A stretch of 64,000 bases of DNA from Helicobacteraceae bacterium (GCA_027038835.1 JALWGC010000009.1:1-64000); one strand, 5' to 3'; numbered from the stretch's first letter, positions 25,439-35,049 are shown. Notes: generated by a model from the sequence alone, not told the origin. Translations and numbers: made by a program.

Positions 25439-27931
25439 ATGGCAAATTTGCTCAACAACGAAGATGTAGAAATTATAAATATAGAAGACACGCTAAAAAG
25501 CAGCTACCTAGACTACTCCATGAGTGTTATCGTAGGACGTGCGCTTCCGGACGTGCGAGATGGTCTCAAACCCGTACACAGAAGAATCCTCTACGCGATG
25601 GACAAACTCAACCTCTCTTACGGAGCGAAGTACAAGAAATCGGCTCGTATCGTCGGAGACGTCATCGGACAGTACCACCCACACGGCGATACGGCGGTTT
25701 ACGACGCACTTGTAAGGATGGCGCAAGATTTCTCCATGAGAATGCCTTTGGTGGACGGACAGGGGAACTTCGGTTCTATCGACGGCGATAGCGCGGCGGC
25801 GATGCGTTATACCGAAGCGAGAATGACGAAGTACGCAGGCGAACTCCTTAAAGACCTCGAGAAAAACACCGTCAACATGATTGACAACTACGACGCGACG
25901 ACCAAAGAGCCCGAAGTGCTGCCAACACGCGTTCCAAACCTTCTTATAAACGGTTCGAGCGGAATCGCCGTCGGTATGGCGACGAACATCCCGCCGCACA
26001 ACCCAAAAGAGGTGATGGAAGCGTTAAAAGCGGTACTTGACAACCCCGACATCGAGTTAAACGAGCTTATGGAGTACATCCCCGCTCCCGATTTTCCGAC
26101 CGGCGGGACGATTTTCGGTAAAAAAGGGATCATAGACGCCTACTCCACCGGACGCGGTCGCATCAAAGTAAGAGCCAAAACACACATTGAGAAAAAAGGG
26201 AACAAAGATGTCATCGTCATCGACGAGTTGCCTTATCAGGTGAACAAAGCTCGTCTTATCGAAAACATAGCATCACTGGTCAAAGACAAACAGATAGAAG
26301 GGATTAGCGAGATTCGAGACGAATCGGACCGCGACGGTATCCGCGTGGTGATAGAGTTGAAAAAAGACGCCATGAGCGAAATCGTTTTGAACAATCTGTT
26401 CAAACAAACGGCGATGCAAATCACCTTCGGTATCATCATGCTCTCGATTCTCAACCAAGAACCGCGCATCTTCGGTCTTATAGATATCCTCAAGCAGTTT
26501 ATCAACCATAGAAAAACGATCATCATCCGTCGCACCATTTTCGACCTCGAGAAAGCCAAAGCCAGAGCGCACATCTTAGAGGGTCTCAAAAAAGCGATCG
26601 ACATCATCGACGATGTTATCCGTGTCATTCGTGCATCAGATAGCGAAGAGCTTGCAAAACAAAACCTTGTAAGCGAATTTGATTTCAGCGAAATCCAAGC
26701 CGCAAGCATCGTCGCTATGCGCCTTGGACGCCTTACCGGCCTTGAAATAGAAAAAATAGAGAACGAACTCGCCGAACTTCTAAAACAGATAGAATATCTC
26801 GAATCGATCCTCAAAAGCGAAGAGGTGCTCCATGGCATCATCAAAGAGGAGTTCGATGAAATCATCGAAACATATCCGACAAAACGCCTTACCGATGTTG
26901 AGGACGACTACGACGACATCGACATCGAAGACCTCATTCCTAACGAACCGATGGTGGTCACCATCACACACAGAGGCTACATCAAACGTGTCGCGCTCTC
27001 CAACTACGAAAAACAGCGCCGTGGCGGCAAGGGGAAAACTGCCGTAACGACCTACGAAGACGATTTTATAGAAAACTTCTTCACCTGCAACACCCATGAT
27101 ACGCTTCTTTTCATAACCGACAGAGGACAGTTGCACTGGCTCAAGGTTTATCGCATCCCTGAAGGTACGAGAACCGCAAAAGGGAAAGCGGTCGTGAACC
27201 TGCTCAAACTCGAAGCGGACGAAAAAATCCGCTCCATCATCCCGACCACCGATTTCAGCGAAGAGAAATCGCTCGTGTTCTTCACCAAAAACGGTATCGT
27301 AAAACGAACCAACTTGAGTGAATTTAGCAACATCCGTAGCAACGGAGTCAGAGCTATCGTACTCGATGAGGGTGATACGCTCATAACTGCGAAAATCGCC
27401 GACAAAGACGTACAATACCTCTTTATCGTTACCAAAATGGCACAGTGCATCAAGTTCGAAATCAACAAAACGAGAGAGCAAGGAAGAAGCACTCGCGGTG
27501 TCCGCGGTATCAAGTTCAAATACGACGGCGACGAAGTGGTTGACGGTAACGTCATCAAAGACGACAGCGAAGAGATTCTCATCGTGAGTGAAAAAGGGAT
27601 CGGTAAACGAACCGAAGCGGCGGAATACCGCCTTACAAACCGTGGCGGTAGCGGTGTTATCGCTATGAAAATGACCAACAAAACCGGCAAATATGTCGTC
27701 GGATGTTTGATGGTCGATGAAGCGATGGATATGATGGCACTTACAAAAAGTGGAAAAATGATACGCGTCGATATGCAGTCTATCTCCAAATCGGGTAGAA
27801 ACACAAGTGGCGTTTACATCGTCAAAGGGGACGATGTCGTAAGCATTTCCAGATGTCCGAAAGAGGAAAAAGAGGAAGAGGAACAAGCGCAAGAGGGGCA
27901 ACAAACGATCATAGACACGGAAGTGGAATAG
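25439..27931 (+). CDS. gyrA: DNA gyrase subunit A
   Basis: 830 aa. It is the breakage-reunion subunit of gyrase, which introduces negative supercoils. Catalytic Tyr124 lies in [10 protein letters not shown]. The quinolone-resistance region reads [11 protein letters not shown]; Thr85 and Asp89 are the wild-type residues at the positions corresponding to C. jejuni Thr86 and Asp90, so no classical resistance change is seen. Six beta-pinwheel repeats follow, including the GyrA box (QRRGGKGK near residue 520), which separates it from ParC. The tail is acidic. flgP follows after 43 bases. Confidence 0.98.
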   Translation: MANLLNNEDVEIINIEDTLKSSYLDYSMSVIVGRALPDVRDGLKPVHRRILYAMDKLNLSYGAKYKKSARIVGDVIGQYHPHGDTAVYDALVRMAQDFSMRMPLVDGQGNFGSIDGDSAAAMRYTEARMTKYAGELLKDLEKNTVNMIDNYDATTKEPEVLPTRVPNLLINGSSGIAVGMATNIPPHNPKEVMEALKAVLDNPDIELNELMEYIPAPDFPTGGTIFGKKGIIDAYSTGRGRIKVRAKTHIEKKGNKDVIVIDELPYQVNKARLIENIASLVKDKQIEGISEIRDESDRDGIRVVIELKKDAMSEIVLNNLFKQTAMQITFGIIMLSILNQEPRIFGLIDILKQFINHRKTIIIRRTIFDLEKAKARAHILEGLKKAIDIIDDVIRVIRASDSEELAKQNLVSEFDFSEIQAASIVAMRLGRLTGLEIEKIENELAELLKQIEYLESILKSEEVLHGIIKEEFDEIIETYPTKRLTDVEDDYDDIDIEDLIPNEPMVVTITHRGYIKRVALSNYEKQRRGGKGKTAVTTYEDDFIENFFTCNTHDTLLFITDRGQLHWLKVYRIPEGTRTAKGKAVVNLLKLEADEKIRSIIPTTDFSEEKSLVFFTKNGIVKRTNLSEFSNIRSNGVRAIVLDEGDTLITAKIADKDVQYLFIVTKMAQCIKFEINKTREQGRSTRGVRGIKFKYDGDEVVDGNVIKDDSEEILIVSEKGIGKRTEAAEYRLTNRGGSGVIAMKMTNKTGKYVVGCLMVDEAMDMMALTKSGKMIRVDMQSISKSGRNTSGVYIVKGDDVVSISRCPKEEKEEEEQAQEGQQTIIDTEVE

Positions 27932-27974
27932 TTTGTGCTTGCAATCTGACAAGAGATTAAACAAGGGATGAACG

Positions 27975-28490
27975 ATGAAATATCTACTGCTGTTTGCAAG
28001 TTTGCTTAGCCTTGAGCTTTTCGCTGCCGATGCGCCAAAAAACGATGCCTGTGCACCGCAAAACTGCACAACGACGCAACAAAACACGGCAAAAACCACG
28101 GCGAAAGATTCCGCTTCTATGCAAACGATAGAAACGAGTGTCGATGAGAGCCAAAACGAACATATCGTCCTCAAACCCAACCGCGCGGTGATAATAAGCG
28201 TCGTCGGTCAGGGAGTCGCTCCGACCAATACCACTTCACCCGCCCAAGCGTATGCGCTGGCAAAACGTGCCGCCATCGCCGATGGGTATAGACTCATAGC
28301 CGAAAAACTAAGAGGAGTCGAAGTAGAAGGGCAAGACCTCATCAAAAACATGATGGTAGAGCGCTCGACCGTAAGAACCGCCGTTTACGCACTTGTCAAA
28401 CAAGCCAACGTGGTCGAAACCAATTTCCGTGACGGGCTTTGCGAAGTGGAAATGGAGATAAGGTTATCGTACGACTCTTTGCCTCACTGA
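27975..28490 (+). CDS. flgP: FlgP, LPP20-family outer-membrane motility protein
   Basis: 171 aa. A signal peptide (MKYLLLFASLLSLELFA) and a low-complexity Thr/Gln/Asn stretch precede an LPP20-type domain (~90-165: PAQAYALAKRAAIADGYRLIAEKL). The order gyrA-flgP-flgQ-flgR-asd is the one I recall from C. jejuni, where FlgP builds the basal disk under the outer membrane and is needed for motility. There is no lipobox Cys right after the signal sequence; the first Cys is about ten residues on, so lipidation is doubtful. Confidence 0.85.
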   Translation: MKYLLLFASLLSLELFAADAPKNDACAPQNCTTTQQNTAKTTAKDSASMQTIETSVDESQNEHIVLKPNRAVIISVVGQGVAPTNTTSPAQAYALAKRAAIADGYRLIAEKLRGVEVEGQDLIKNMMVERSTVRTAVYALVKQANVVETNFRDGLCEVEMEIRLSYDSLPH

Positions 28491-28882
28491 TTTTCATAAC
28501 CGCATTGTATGGAGAGCTCTTGGCCAAAGAGTATCTCCTCTCTTACGACTATACGGTCAAAAACGCTATCATCTACAACGAAAAACTACTCATCTCCCCG
28601 GCTATGACGAAATGTAAAGGTAAACCGACCGGGAAGCCTCTCCTCCTCCCTTACGATGCCAATAGCGACAAAAACGACTTTCGCTCTGTCGTTACGAAAC
28701 ATTTCGATCGCTTTTTCGCATATCTTGCAACGCTAGGGTTTGCCATACATGAACGCTCAACTACACAAAACTTCCAAAACACATCCACCGCGCACCTTGA
28801 GTTTCCGACAACTTGTTTCAAAGTCGATTTTAATGATAGTTTCGTTACAATCACTGCGATAAAACAGGGGGAAAAACGTTGA
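28439..28882 (+). CDS. flgQ: FlgQ motility protein
   Basis: 147 aa from a TTG at 28439, overlapping flgP by 52 bases; no better start gives a full export signal. The N-terminus (DKVIVRLFASLIFITALYG) reads as a signal peptide or membrane anchor. The remainder is a small domain with two cysteines and no motif known to me. In C. jejuni FlgQ stabilises FlgP and both are required for motility. The assignment rests mainly on position between flgP and flgR plus size. The stop overlaps flgR by four bases (TTGA). Confidence 0.72.
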   Translation: MRSGNGDKVIVRLFASLIFITALYGELLAKEYLLSYDYTVKNAIIYNEKLLISPAMTKCKGKPTGKPLLLPYDANSDKNDFRSVVTKHFDRFFAYLATLGFAIHERSTTQNFQNTSTAHLEFPTTCFKVDFNDSFVTITAIKQGEKR

Positions 28883-30177
28883 AAATAGCGATAGTCGAAG
28901 ATGATATCAATATGCGTAAATCGCTTGAGATCGCCATGAGCGATTTTAGCGAATACGAAATAAAAAGCTTCAAAAACGCCAAAGACGCACTCAAAGCGTT
29001 AGATGAGAGTTTCGATCTTGTCATTACCGATATCAACATGCCCGGGATGGATGGAATCGAGTTTATCAAAAAACTCGGCGGTAAATACGAAGTTATCATC
29101 ATGACCGGAAACGCTACGCTTCAGCGAGCCATAGAATCGATCCATCTCGGAGTCAAAGATTTCCTTCTAAAACCGTTCGAAATAGACACCCTCATAAAAG
29201 CGATAGAACGCGAAAACAAACTCCAAGCGGTGAAAAAAACCGCACCGAAAAAAACAAAAGAGCAAAAAGGGGCGTTCATAGCCACTTCCAAAGCGCTCGA
29301 ATCGGTCTTACACTTGGCGAAAAAAGCGGCGAAAACCGATGCGAGTGTTTTGCTTTTAGGAGAAAGCGGCGTAGGAAAAGAGGTTTTTGCGAACTACATC
29401 CACAACAACTCCCCGAGAGCCGCAAAACCGTTTGTCGCCATCAACATGGCCGCAATCCCGGAAAACTTGATAGAAAGCGAGCTTTTCGGGTTTGTCAAAG
29501 GAGCTTTTACCGATGCACAAGCCGACAAGGCTGGGCAGTTCGAACTTGCAAACGGGGGAACGATATTTCTCGATGAAATCGGTGAAATGCCCTACCACCT
29601 CCAAGCAAAACTTCTGCGGGCACTGCAAGAAAAAGAGATTCGCCGTTTAGGCTCGCAAAAAAGCGTCAAAATCGACGTGCGCGTCATCTCCGCAACAAAC
29701 GCCAACCTTCAAGAAAAGATAAACAACGGCGAGTTTCGAGAAGACCTTTATTACAGACTCAACACAATTCCTTTGCAAATCCCCCCTCTTCGAGAAAGAA
29801 AAGAGGAGATTTTACAAATAGCCGATACAATTCTACAACAGGTTTGCACCAAATACGAACTACCTCCCAAAACATTCGACGAAGATGCCAAAGAACAGCT
29901 TCTTGCATACGAATGGCCGGGAAACATTCGTGAGCTTATCAGTGTCGTCGAGCGTGCGGCGATACTAAGTGACGGCGATGCGATAACCCCGCAAGACCTC
30001 TTTTTGGAATCAAGAGGGGTCAAACAAAAAACAAACACCATCGAAGAGATGGAAAAAGAGCTTATAACACAAGTGCTCGACTCCAACGGCGGCGATATAG
30101 AAGCCAGTGCCAAAACACTTGGTATGAGCAAAACGGTGCTGAATAAAAAAATAAAACACTACAATTTAGGAGAATAG
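28879..30177 (+). CDS. flgR: FlgR sigma-54-dependent response regulator
   Basis: 432 aa from TTG 28879 (preceded by GGGGGAAAAA). Receiver domain: phosphoacceptor Asp51 (VITDINMP). AAA+ domain: Walker [17 protein letters not shown] and the sigma-54 contact loop, which reads GAFTDA rather than the usual GAFTGA. The C-terminal Fis-type helix-turn-helix ([22 protein letters not shown]) is intact. With kinase FlgS (not in the window), FlgR activates RpoN-dependent middle flagellar genes in Campylobacter and Helicobacter. The stop abuts the asd ATG. Confidence 0.9.
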   Translation: MKIAIVEDDINMRKSLEIAMSDFSEYEIKSFKNAKDALKALDESFDLVITDINMPGMDGIEFIKKLGGKYEVIIMTGNATLQRAIESIHLGVKDFLLKPFEIDTLIKAIERENKLQAVKKTAPKKTKEQKGAFIATSKALESVLHLAKKAAKTDASVLLLGESGVGKEVFANYIHNNSPRAAKPFVAINMAAIPENLIESELFGFVKGAFTDAQADKAGQFELANGGTIFLDEIGEMPYHLQAKLLRALQEKEIRRLGSQKSVKIDVRVISATNANLQEKINNGEFREDLYYRLNTIPLQIPPLRERKEEILQIADTILQQVCTKYELPPKTFDEDAKEQLLAYEWPGNIRELISVVERAAILSDGDAITPQDLFLESRGVKQKTNTIEEMEKELITQVLDSNGGDIEASAKTLGMSKTVLNKKIKHYNLGE

Positions 30178-31209
30178 ATGAAAAAATACACAGTAGCAGT
30201 TGTCGGCGCGAACGGCGCGGTCGGTGAAGAGATGTTGGAAATCCTCGAAGAGGTCGATTTTCCCATAAGCAAACTCGTTCCACTTGCAAGTGCGAGAAGT
30301 GCCGGTAAAACGGTAGAGTTCAAAGGTGAAGAGCTCACCATCGAAGAGCTAACTGAAGAGAGTTTCGCAAAACACAACGTCGAGATAGCTCTTTTTAGCG
30401 CCGGTGGAAGCGTGAGTGCAAAATTCGCTCCTTTTGCCGTCGAAGCAGGAGCGGTCGTCATAGACAACACCAGCCACTTTAGAATGGATGAAGATGTTCC
30501 CCTTGTCGTCCCTGAAGTCAATCCGGAAGATATCGCTTTGTGGGAGAAAAAAGGGATTATCGCCAACCCCAACTGCTCCACTATCCAAATGGTTCAAGCA
30601 CTCAAGCCGCTCGATACCGCTTACGGCATCAAAAGGGTCGATGTAGCGACCTACCAAGCGACAAGCGGTGCGGGTAAAAGTGCGATGGATGAACTTGTCA
30701 ACCAGATGCAGGCGTTTTTCGCTTTCAAACTCGACGATGCCGAACACAAAGCGTTCGCGCACCAAATAGCGCTCAACGTCATTCCGCAAATCGACAAATT
30801 CATGGACAACGGTTTTACAAAAGAAGAGATGAAAATGGTCAACGAAACCTCTAAAATCATGCACAAAAACATCGCCCTTGCGGCTACATGTGTGCGTGTA
30901 CCGGTACTTCGCGGACATAGCGAAGCGGTAACGGTAACATTCGAGCAGGAAGTGGATGCCGCAAAAGCCAAAGAGGTACTCCAAGGTGCACCCAATATCG
31001 TCATAGAGGACGACCCGCAAAACGCCATCTACCCTATGCCGTTTCTTGCAACAGGAAAAGACGAAACATTCGTTGGAAGAATTAGAAACGACGTTTTTGA
31101 CAAGCATATACTGCATATGTTCGTAGTAGCGGACAACTTACGTGTCGGTGCGGCGACCAATGCTGTTAGAATCGCTCAAAAATGGATAGAGATGGAGGAG
31201 GCAAAATAG
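30178..31209 (+). CDS. asd: Aspartate-semialdehyde dehydrogenase
   Basis: 343 aa. It reduces aspartyl phosphate to aspartate semialdehyde for lysine, diaminopimelate, threonine and methionine synthesis. NADP-binding GANGAVG (10-16), catalytic Cys133 (ANPNCSTIQM) and the RGHSEAV region with the catalytic His are present. It begins immediately after the flgR stop and shares one base with the yqhA start. Confidence 0.96.
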   Translation: MKKYTVAVVGANGAVGEEMLEILEEVDFPISKLVPLASARSAGKTVEFKGEELTIEELTEESFAKHNVEIALFSAGGSVSAKFAPFAVEAGAVVIDNTSHFRMDEDVPLVVPEVNPEDIALWEKKGIIANPNCSTIQMVQALKPLDTAYGIKRVDVATYQATSGAGKSAMDELVNQMQAFFAFKLDDAEHKAFAHQIALNVIPQIDKFMDNGFTKEEMKMVNETSKIMHKNIALAATCVRVPVLRGHSEAVTVTFEQEVDAAKAKEVLQGAPNIVIEDDPQNAIYPMPFLATGKDETFVGRIRNDVFDKHILHMFVVADNLRVGAATNAVRIAQKWIEMEEAK

Positions 31210-31721
31210 TGTTTGAAAAAGTTTTCGAAGGGGGGCTTTGGGGTTCTCGATTCATCGTTATTTTGGCGGTTTTTTTCGGACTTATAGGTGCGATAGCGCT
31301 CTTTGCGGTTGCGAGTGTCGATGTTTATAACGTTTCAGCCTACATCATCGATACGTACGCCAACCACCATCATCCGGCAAAGTTCCATGAAATGGTGGTC
31401 GGCGAGATAATAGGCGCGGTAGATTTGTACCTCATCGGGGTCGTGATGCTTCTTTTTAGTTTCGGTTTGTACGAGCTTTTCATTTCCGAAATCGACCCGG
31501 CACGTGAAGAAGAGAACGCCAACAAAATCCTCTCTATCCATTCACTCGACCAACTCAAAGACAAAATATCCAAAGTTATCGTGATGGTGCTTGTGGTCGG
31601 ATTTTTCAAAAAAGTCGGTTTGGCGGAGTTCACGACACCGCTTGAGCTTTTGTACTTGGCACTCTCCATCACCGCCGTTTCCGTCGGTTTATACTTTTTG
31701 AGTAAAGTAGGACACCATTAA
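31209..31721 (+). CDS. yqhA: YqhA family (UPF0114) membrane protein
   Basis: 170 aa from GTG 31209, whose G is the last base of the asd stop; in-frame starts upstream lie within asd. Four membrane helices are predicted (~14-35, 62-85, 118-135, 145-163) with the family's GEIIGAVDLYLIGVVMLLFSFGLYELFIS core. The function of YqhA/UPF0114 is unknown. It is cotranscribed with asd and just upstream of hemE, and is annotated at this place in several Campylobacterota as I recall. Confidence 0.85.
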   Translation: MFEKVFEGGLWGSRFIVILAVFFGLIGAIALFAVASVDVYNVSAYIIDTYANHHHPAKFHEMVVGEIIGAVDLYLIGVVMLLFSFGLYELFISEIDPAREEENANKILSIHSLDQLKDKISKVIVMVLVVGFFKKVGLAEFTTPLELLYLALSITAVSVGLYFLSKVGHH

Positions 31722-31739
31722 AAATCGAAAAGGTAAAAA

Positions 31740-32777
31740 ATGAGTAAAATTTTCGTCGATGCATGTTTTGGAAAAGAAACCCCCTACACACCTGTTTGGA
31801 TGATGCGCCAAGCGGGACGTTATTTGCCGGAATATATGGCTGTAAGAGAAAAAGCGGGAAATTTTCTCAACCTTTGCCACAACCCGGAAATGGCTTGCGA
31901 GGTAACATTGCAACCCGTTGACATTTTGGGTGTCGATGCGGCTATCCTCTTTAGCGACATTTTGGTTATCCCCGATGAAATGGGGATGGACTTGAGTTTC
32001 GTCAAAGGGGAAGGACCTGTTTTTAGCGACCCGATTAGAACACAAGAAGATTTGGAGCGTCTTGTAGGCGGTGAAGAAGCGGCGAACAAGCTTACGTACG
32101 TGTATGACACCATCAAGCTTATCAAAGAGCGCCTTAGCGAAGACAAAGCCCTTATAGGTTTTACCGGTGCACCTTGGACGCTCGCAACTTACATGATAGA
32201 AGGACAAGGAACAAAAACCTACAATATATGCAAGAAAATGATGTACTCCAATCCTGAGCTTCTTCATGCGATCTTGCGAAAAGTTACCGACGTCGTCAAG
32301 CTTTATATGGAAAAACAGATCAAATCGGGCGTGGATGTCGTACAGATTTTCGACAGCTGGGCAAGCGCGATAGAACCGAGCAAATATGATGAATTCAGCT
32401 GGAAATATATGGTCGAAATTGCCCACTACCTCAAAGCCAAATATCCACACATCCCAATCATAATGTTCCCAAAAGGGATCGCGTCTTTCATAGAGCGCGG
32501 TTTTGTGTATGGGGATTTTGATGTTTTTGGAGTTGACTGGGGAACACCGATGGCTTTGGCGAAAGAGAAACTCGGAGAAAAATATGTCCTCCAAGGTAAC
32601 ATGGAACCGTGTCGCCTCTACTCCAAAGAAGCGACCACCGAATGTGTCGAAGCGCTCCAAGAGATCATGGGAGGCAAACGCCATATTTTCAACTTGGGTC
32701 ATGGGATTTTGCCCGACGTACCGGTTGAAAACGCGAAGCATTTCATCGACGAATGTCATAGAGTCAGCAAAAAATAG
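31740..32777 (+). CDS. hemE: Uroporphyrinogen decarboxylase
   Basis: 345 aa. It removes four carboxyl groups from uroporphyrinogen III to give coproporphyrinogen III in haem synthesis. The N-terminal signature [16 protein letters not shown] (substrate-binding Arg residues) and the conserved [22 protein letters not shown] and [12 protein letters not shown] motifs are all intact. The stop TAG is followed at once by the ATG of the radical SAM gene. Confidence 0.97.
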   Translation: MSKIFVDACFGKETPYTPVWMMRQAGRYLPEYMAVREKAGNFLNLCHNPEMACEVTLQPVDILGVDAAILFSDILVIPDEMGMDLSFVKGEGPVFSDPIRTQEDLERLVGGEEAANKLTYVYDTIKLIKERLSEDKALIGFTGAPWTLATYMIEGQGTKTYNICKKMMYSNPELLHAILRKVTDVVKLYMEKQIKSGVDVVQIFDSWASAIEPSKYDEFSWKYMVEIAHYLKAKYPHIPIIMFPKGIASFIERGFVYGDFDVFGVDWGTPMALAKEKLGEKYVLQGNMEPCRLYSKEATTECVEALQEIMGGKRHIFNLGHGILPDVPVENAKHFIDECHRVSKK

Positions 32778-33719
32778 ATGCAAACCATCTTCGGCCCTGT
32801 AAGCTCGAGACGCTTTGGCACCTCTTTGGGTGTCGATCTCTCCCCTGCTTTGAAACAATGCAACTTCGACTGCCTTTACTGTGAACTAGCACCCGCACAA
32901 CCTGTAACGAAACAAAAAGAGGTCGTCGCAGTCAAAACGGTAGTGGACGAACTCAAAAAGCACCTAAACGACGAGATAGATGTCATCACGCTTACCGCCA
33001 ACGGTGAACCGACACTCTACCCTCACTTAAGAGAACTCATAAAAGAGATCGACAAAATCAAAAAAAACACGAAAACGCTCATACTTACAAACTCATCGAC
33101 CCTCACCGACTCGAGGGTGTTCGAAACGCTCAAACTCCTTGACCAAGTCAAACTCTCGCTCGATGCCGTTTCCGCAAATGTATTCAAAAAAATAGACCGT
33201 CCCGCCAAAGACGTAAACATCGATGAAATCATAAAAGCCCTCCAACGCTTCAGCGAAGAATACACCAAAGAGCTTTTTATAGAAATCCTTTTTGTCAAAG
33301 GACTAAACGACACAAAAGAGGAGATAACCAAGCTCAACGAAACTCTGCTTCGTCTTCATAACGTCAAACGGATCGACATAGGCACCATCGACCGCCCGCC
33401 GGCATACCCCGTAGAAGCACTCGAGTTCAACCAACTTCACGCCATCGCCGAGCTTTTCGATGCTTCCCTACCTATCCACATAGCAAGTAGAAAATCGACA
33501 AAACCGACCCAAAGAAGCTACACCCAAGAAGAGATACTCAACACATTGGACAAACGCCCCCTAACCAAAGAAGACATAGAACTCCTTTTTGACGTTTCAA
33601 GCCAAGAAATCTTCCAAAAACTTCTTCAAAACGGACAAATAACGACAAAAAAAGTGGATAAAATCGAGTTCTTTCTTCCGAGTAAAAATTTTTTACGAAA
33701 AAGAGCGAAAAACTCTTGA
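32778..33719 (+). CDS. Radical SAM protein (MoaA/NifB-like, unknown substrate)
   Basis: 313 aa. The cluster-binding motif CNFDCLYC is at residues 28-35 (CxxxCxxC), followed by the SAM glycine-type motif LTANGEPTLYPHL. The C-terminal ~70 residues resemble a small winged-helix-like extension. The substrate is unknown. It is fused to the hemE operon with no gap, the order I recall for C. jejuni Cj1243-Cj1244, so a haem- or iron-sulfur-related role is possible but unproven. Confidence 0.82.
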   Translation: MQTIFGPVSSRRFGTSLGVDLSPALKQCNFDCLYCELAPAQPVTKQKEVVAVKTVVDELKKHLNDEIDVITLTANGEPTLYPHLRELIKEIDKIKKNTKTLILTNSSTLTDSRVFETLKLLDQVKLSLDAVSANVFKKIDRPAKDVNIDEIIKALQRFSEEYTKELFIEILFVKGLNDTKEEITKLNETLLRLHNVKRIDIGTIDRPPAYPVEALEFNQLHAIAELFDASLPIHIASRKSTKPTQRSYTQEEILNTLDKRPLTKEDIELLFDVSSQEIFQKLLQNGQITTKKVDKIEFFLPSKNFLRKRAKNS

Positions 33720-33744
33720 CATACACAAAAATTTTTACTATAAT
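33716..33744 (+). promoter_or_regulatory. Strong sigma-70 promoter of tRNA-Asn
   Basis: TTGACA (33716-33721), 17-base spacer, TATAAT (33739-33744): both boxes are perfect consensus. Expected start is near 33751, about 27 bases before the tRNA. The -35 box overlaps the stop of the radical SAM gene. Confidence 0.85.
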
Positions 33745-33777
33745 TCCGCCAACTTAACAGCAATGTTAAGCCCACAT

Positions 33778-33852
33778 TCCGGATTAGCTCAGCGGTAGAG
33801 TAGGTGACTGTTAATCACTTGGTCACTGGTTCGAATCCAGTATCCGGAGCCA
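33778..33852 (+). tRNA. tRNA-Asn(GTT)
   Basis: 75 nt. Acceptor TCCGGAT/ATCCGGA, D-arm GCTC-AGCGGTA-GAGT, anticodon stem GGTGA/TCACT with loop CTGTTAA (anticodon GTT), T-arm ACTGG-TTCGAAT-CCAGT, discriminator G and an encoded CCA. The last bases open a ~112-bp sequence that recurs after the toxin-antitoxin-like genes. Confidence 0.96.
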
Positions 33853-33948
33853 TTTCTTTTTAACCCCCAAAATTACGAACTTTCAAGCGATAATTTTTCC
33901 AAATGTGCCCAAGTTCAACTATAAAATTTCCCCTAAAAATGTAGCTCT
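33837..33948 (+). repeat. Left ~112-bp direct repeat overlapping tRNA-Asn 3' end
   Basis: It starts in the T-stem of tRNA-Asn (CCAGTATCCGGAGCC) and continues through ATTTCTTTTTAA, AATTACGAACTTTCAAGCG and AAATTTCCCCTAAAAATGTA. The right copy is at 34921-35031 with about 90% identity. The following stretch to 34161 has no gene but carries an inverted repeat GGTTAACTG/CAGTTAACC (34005-34013 and 34074-34082) enclosing a CTCTTTT/AAAAGAG hairpin. Confidence 0.85.
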
Positions 33949-34110
33949 CTCTTTTTGTGAACATCTTTGCTTTTTTAAAGCCAAAATTGGTATCGTTTCG
34001 ATAAGGTTAACTGGGTTTTATTGCATGCAACTCTCTTTTGTTTTGGTCGATAAAAGAGTACACTAATTTCGCTCAGTTAACCCTTTAATCGACTTTCTTG
34101 AAAATTGCAC

Positions 34111-34140
34111 TTGTTTTTAGAATTGGCGATATGCTATAAT
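34111..34140 (+). promoter_or_regulatory. Putative promoter of the GNAT toxin-antitoxin module
   Basis: TTGTTT (34111-34116), 18-base spacer, TATAAT (34135-34140), then GAGAGGA ahead of the ATG at 34162. The inverted repeat just upstream could be an operator. Confidence 0.55.
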
Positions 34141-34161
34141 TGCGAGAAGAGAGGACAAAGA

Positions 34162-34320
34162 ATGACAAAAGTATTTACAGAAAGTATAAGATTGTCGGAT
34201 GCATCTGTTAAAGGATTTGAAGAAGCAGAGAAGGTTGCAAATTCTTCTATACGCAAGGAAGAAGAACTCGCTCGTAAAAAGCGAAGAGAGCGAATAAACA
34301 AACTGCGAAAATCTGCATAG
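34162..34320 (+). CDS. Putative antitoxin of a GNAT toxin-antitoxin pair
   Basis: 52 aa from ATG 34162 (Shine-Dalgarno GAGAGGAC); an upstream in-frame ATG at 34105 lies before the -10 box and is rejected. Residues 1-25 could form a short strand-helix DNA-binding unit (VFTESIRLSDASVKGF), then a helix ending in a strongly basic tail (ARKKRRERINKLRKSA). The size, charge and zero-gap junction (TAG then ATG) with the acetyltransferase gene suggest an antitoxin. It is shorter than the usual ~90-aa DUF1778 partners of GNAT toxins, and I do not recognise the family. Confidence 0.55.
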   Translation: MTKVFTESIRLSDASVKGFEEAEKVANSSIRKEEELARKKRRERINKLRKSA

Positions 34321-34875
34321 ATGACAGAAAACGAAAAAGAAGCGTTATACGCTACTTTTAAACTCTGTTCGATCAGAGAGATTGAACCCTCTTTGATCCA
34401 AACCTTTCAATGTGAGCTCAATCAAGACTTAACCAGTTTTATCCACAACACGGCAATCGATTATGAAAAAAGAAAAATCGCGCGGACTTTTGTCCTTGTC
34501 GATGAAGCTCTAAAACAAATTGTTGGATACTTCACTTTATCGATCAAATCATTAAGTACAAAAGGAATGTCAAATTCAAGTATCAAAAAAATAGATGGAA
34601 TCTCAAGTAATAGAGATTGTATCCATAGTTTTTTGATCGGACAGCTTGGAATTTCAGACAAGTATGCACACTACAGATTTGGGACATATCTTTTAGATGA
34701 TGCCTTTTTTCAAATTGAGACAGCTCACAATATCGTTGCAGGCAGATATATATTGGTCGATGCTATTAACAATGAAAAAGTAATAGATTTTTATATGAGA
34801 CATGGATTTAGATTGTTAGATACCTATATGGAAGAATCTAAGAACGATAGTATTAGGATGATTTACAAAATATAA
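34321..34875 (+). CDS. GNAT-fold acetyltransferase, putative toxin
   Basis: 184 aa. The GNAT elements are visible: a beta strand VGYFTLSIKSLS, then LIGQLGISDKYAHYRFGTYLLDDA (motif A, with the acetyl-CoA pyrophosphate loop in the YAHYRFG region) and VDAINNEKVIDFYMRHGFRLL (motif B). This layout resembles TacT/AtaT-type toxins that acetylate aminoacyl-tRNA and block translation, usually with a small antitoxin just upstream, as here. Toxin activity is an inference. AT-rich codon use and the flanking direct repeats argue for recent acquisition. Confidence 0.7.
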   Translation: MTENEKEALYATFKLCSIREIEPSLIQTFQCELNQDLTSFIHNTAIDYEKRKIARTFVLVDEALKQIVGYFTLSIKSLSTKGMSNSSIKKIDGISSNRDCIHSFLIGQLGISDKYAHYRFGTYLLDDAFFQIETAHNIVAGRYILVDAINNEKVIDFYMRHGFRLLDTYMEESKNDSIRMIYKI

Positions 34876-34920
34876 AAAAATATTTTCTCGGTGCCAATGT
34901 GGGAGTTTAATCAATGGTTT

Positions 34921-35031
34921 CCAGTACCGGGAGCCATTTCTTTTTAAGCTAAAAATTACGAACTTTCAAGCGATAATTTTCTCAAATGTGCCCAAGTGTA
35001 ACTATAAAATTTCCCCTAAAAATGTAGCTCT
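34921..35031 (+). repeat. Right ~111-bp direct repeat with tRNA-Asn 3' remnant
   Basis: It opens with CCAGTACCGGGAGCCA (34921-34936), a degenerate copy of the tRNA-Asn 3' end, and continues with the same tail as 33837-33948. Differences are confined to a few positions, including two missing bases. The rest of the tRNA is absent, so it is not a functional gene. It is probably the displaced original end, or the right junction, of a small integrated segment. Confidence 0.85.
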
Positions 35032-35049
35032 TTTTTTCTCTTTTGGTTT

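Noticed and set aside
25673-25715. Quinolone-resistance substitution in gyrA
   Set aside because: The codons give [11 protein letters not shown], the wild-type residues for this group at the two main resistance positions.
26780-28180. A 466-codon open frame on the minus strand opposite gyrA
   Set aside because: It lies entirely within gyrA/flgP sequence, its translation is low-complexity (Phe/Val/Asp-rich, as expected opposite charged coding DNA) and it has no recognisable motif.
31689-32858. A 389-codon minus-strand frame opposite hemE
   Set aside because: hemE is intact and strongly supported on the other strand; the antisense product shows no family features.
34105-34161. A longer N-terminus for the putative antitoxin, starting at ATG 34105
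   Set aside because: It would start upstream of the likely -10 box (34135-34140), while ATG 34162 has a proper ribosome-binding site.
34921-34936. A second tRNA-Asn gene
   Set aside because: Only the last ~16 bases resemble the tRNA 3' end, with mismatches; no D-arm or anticodon arm precedes it.
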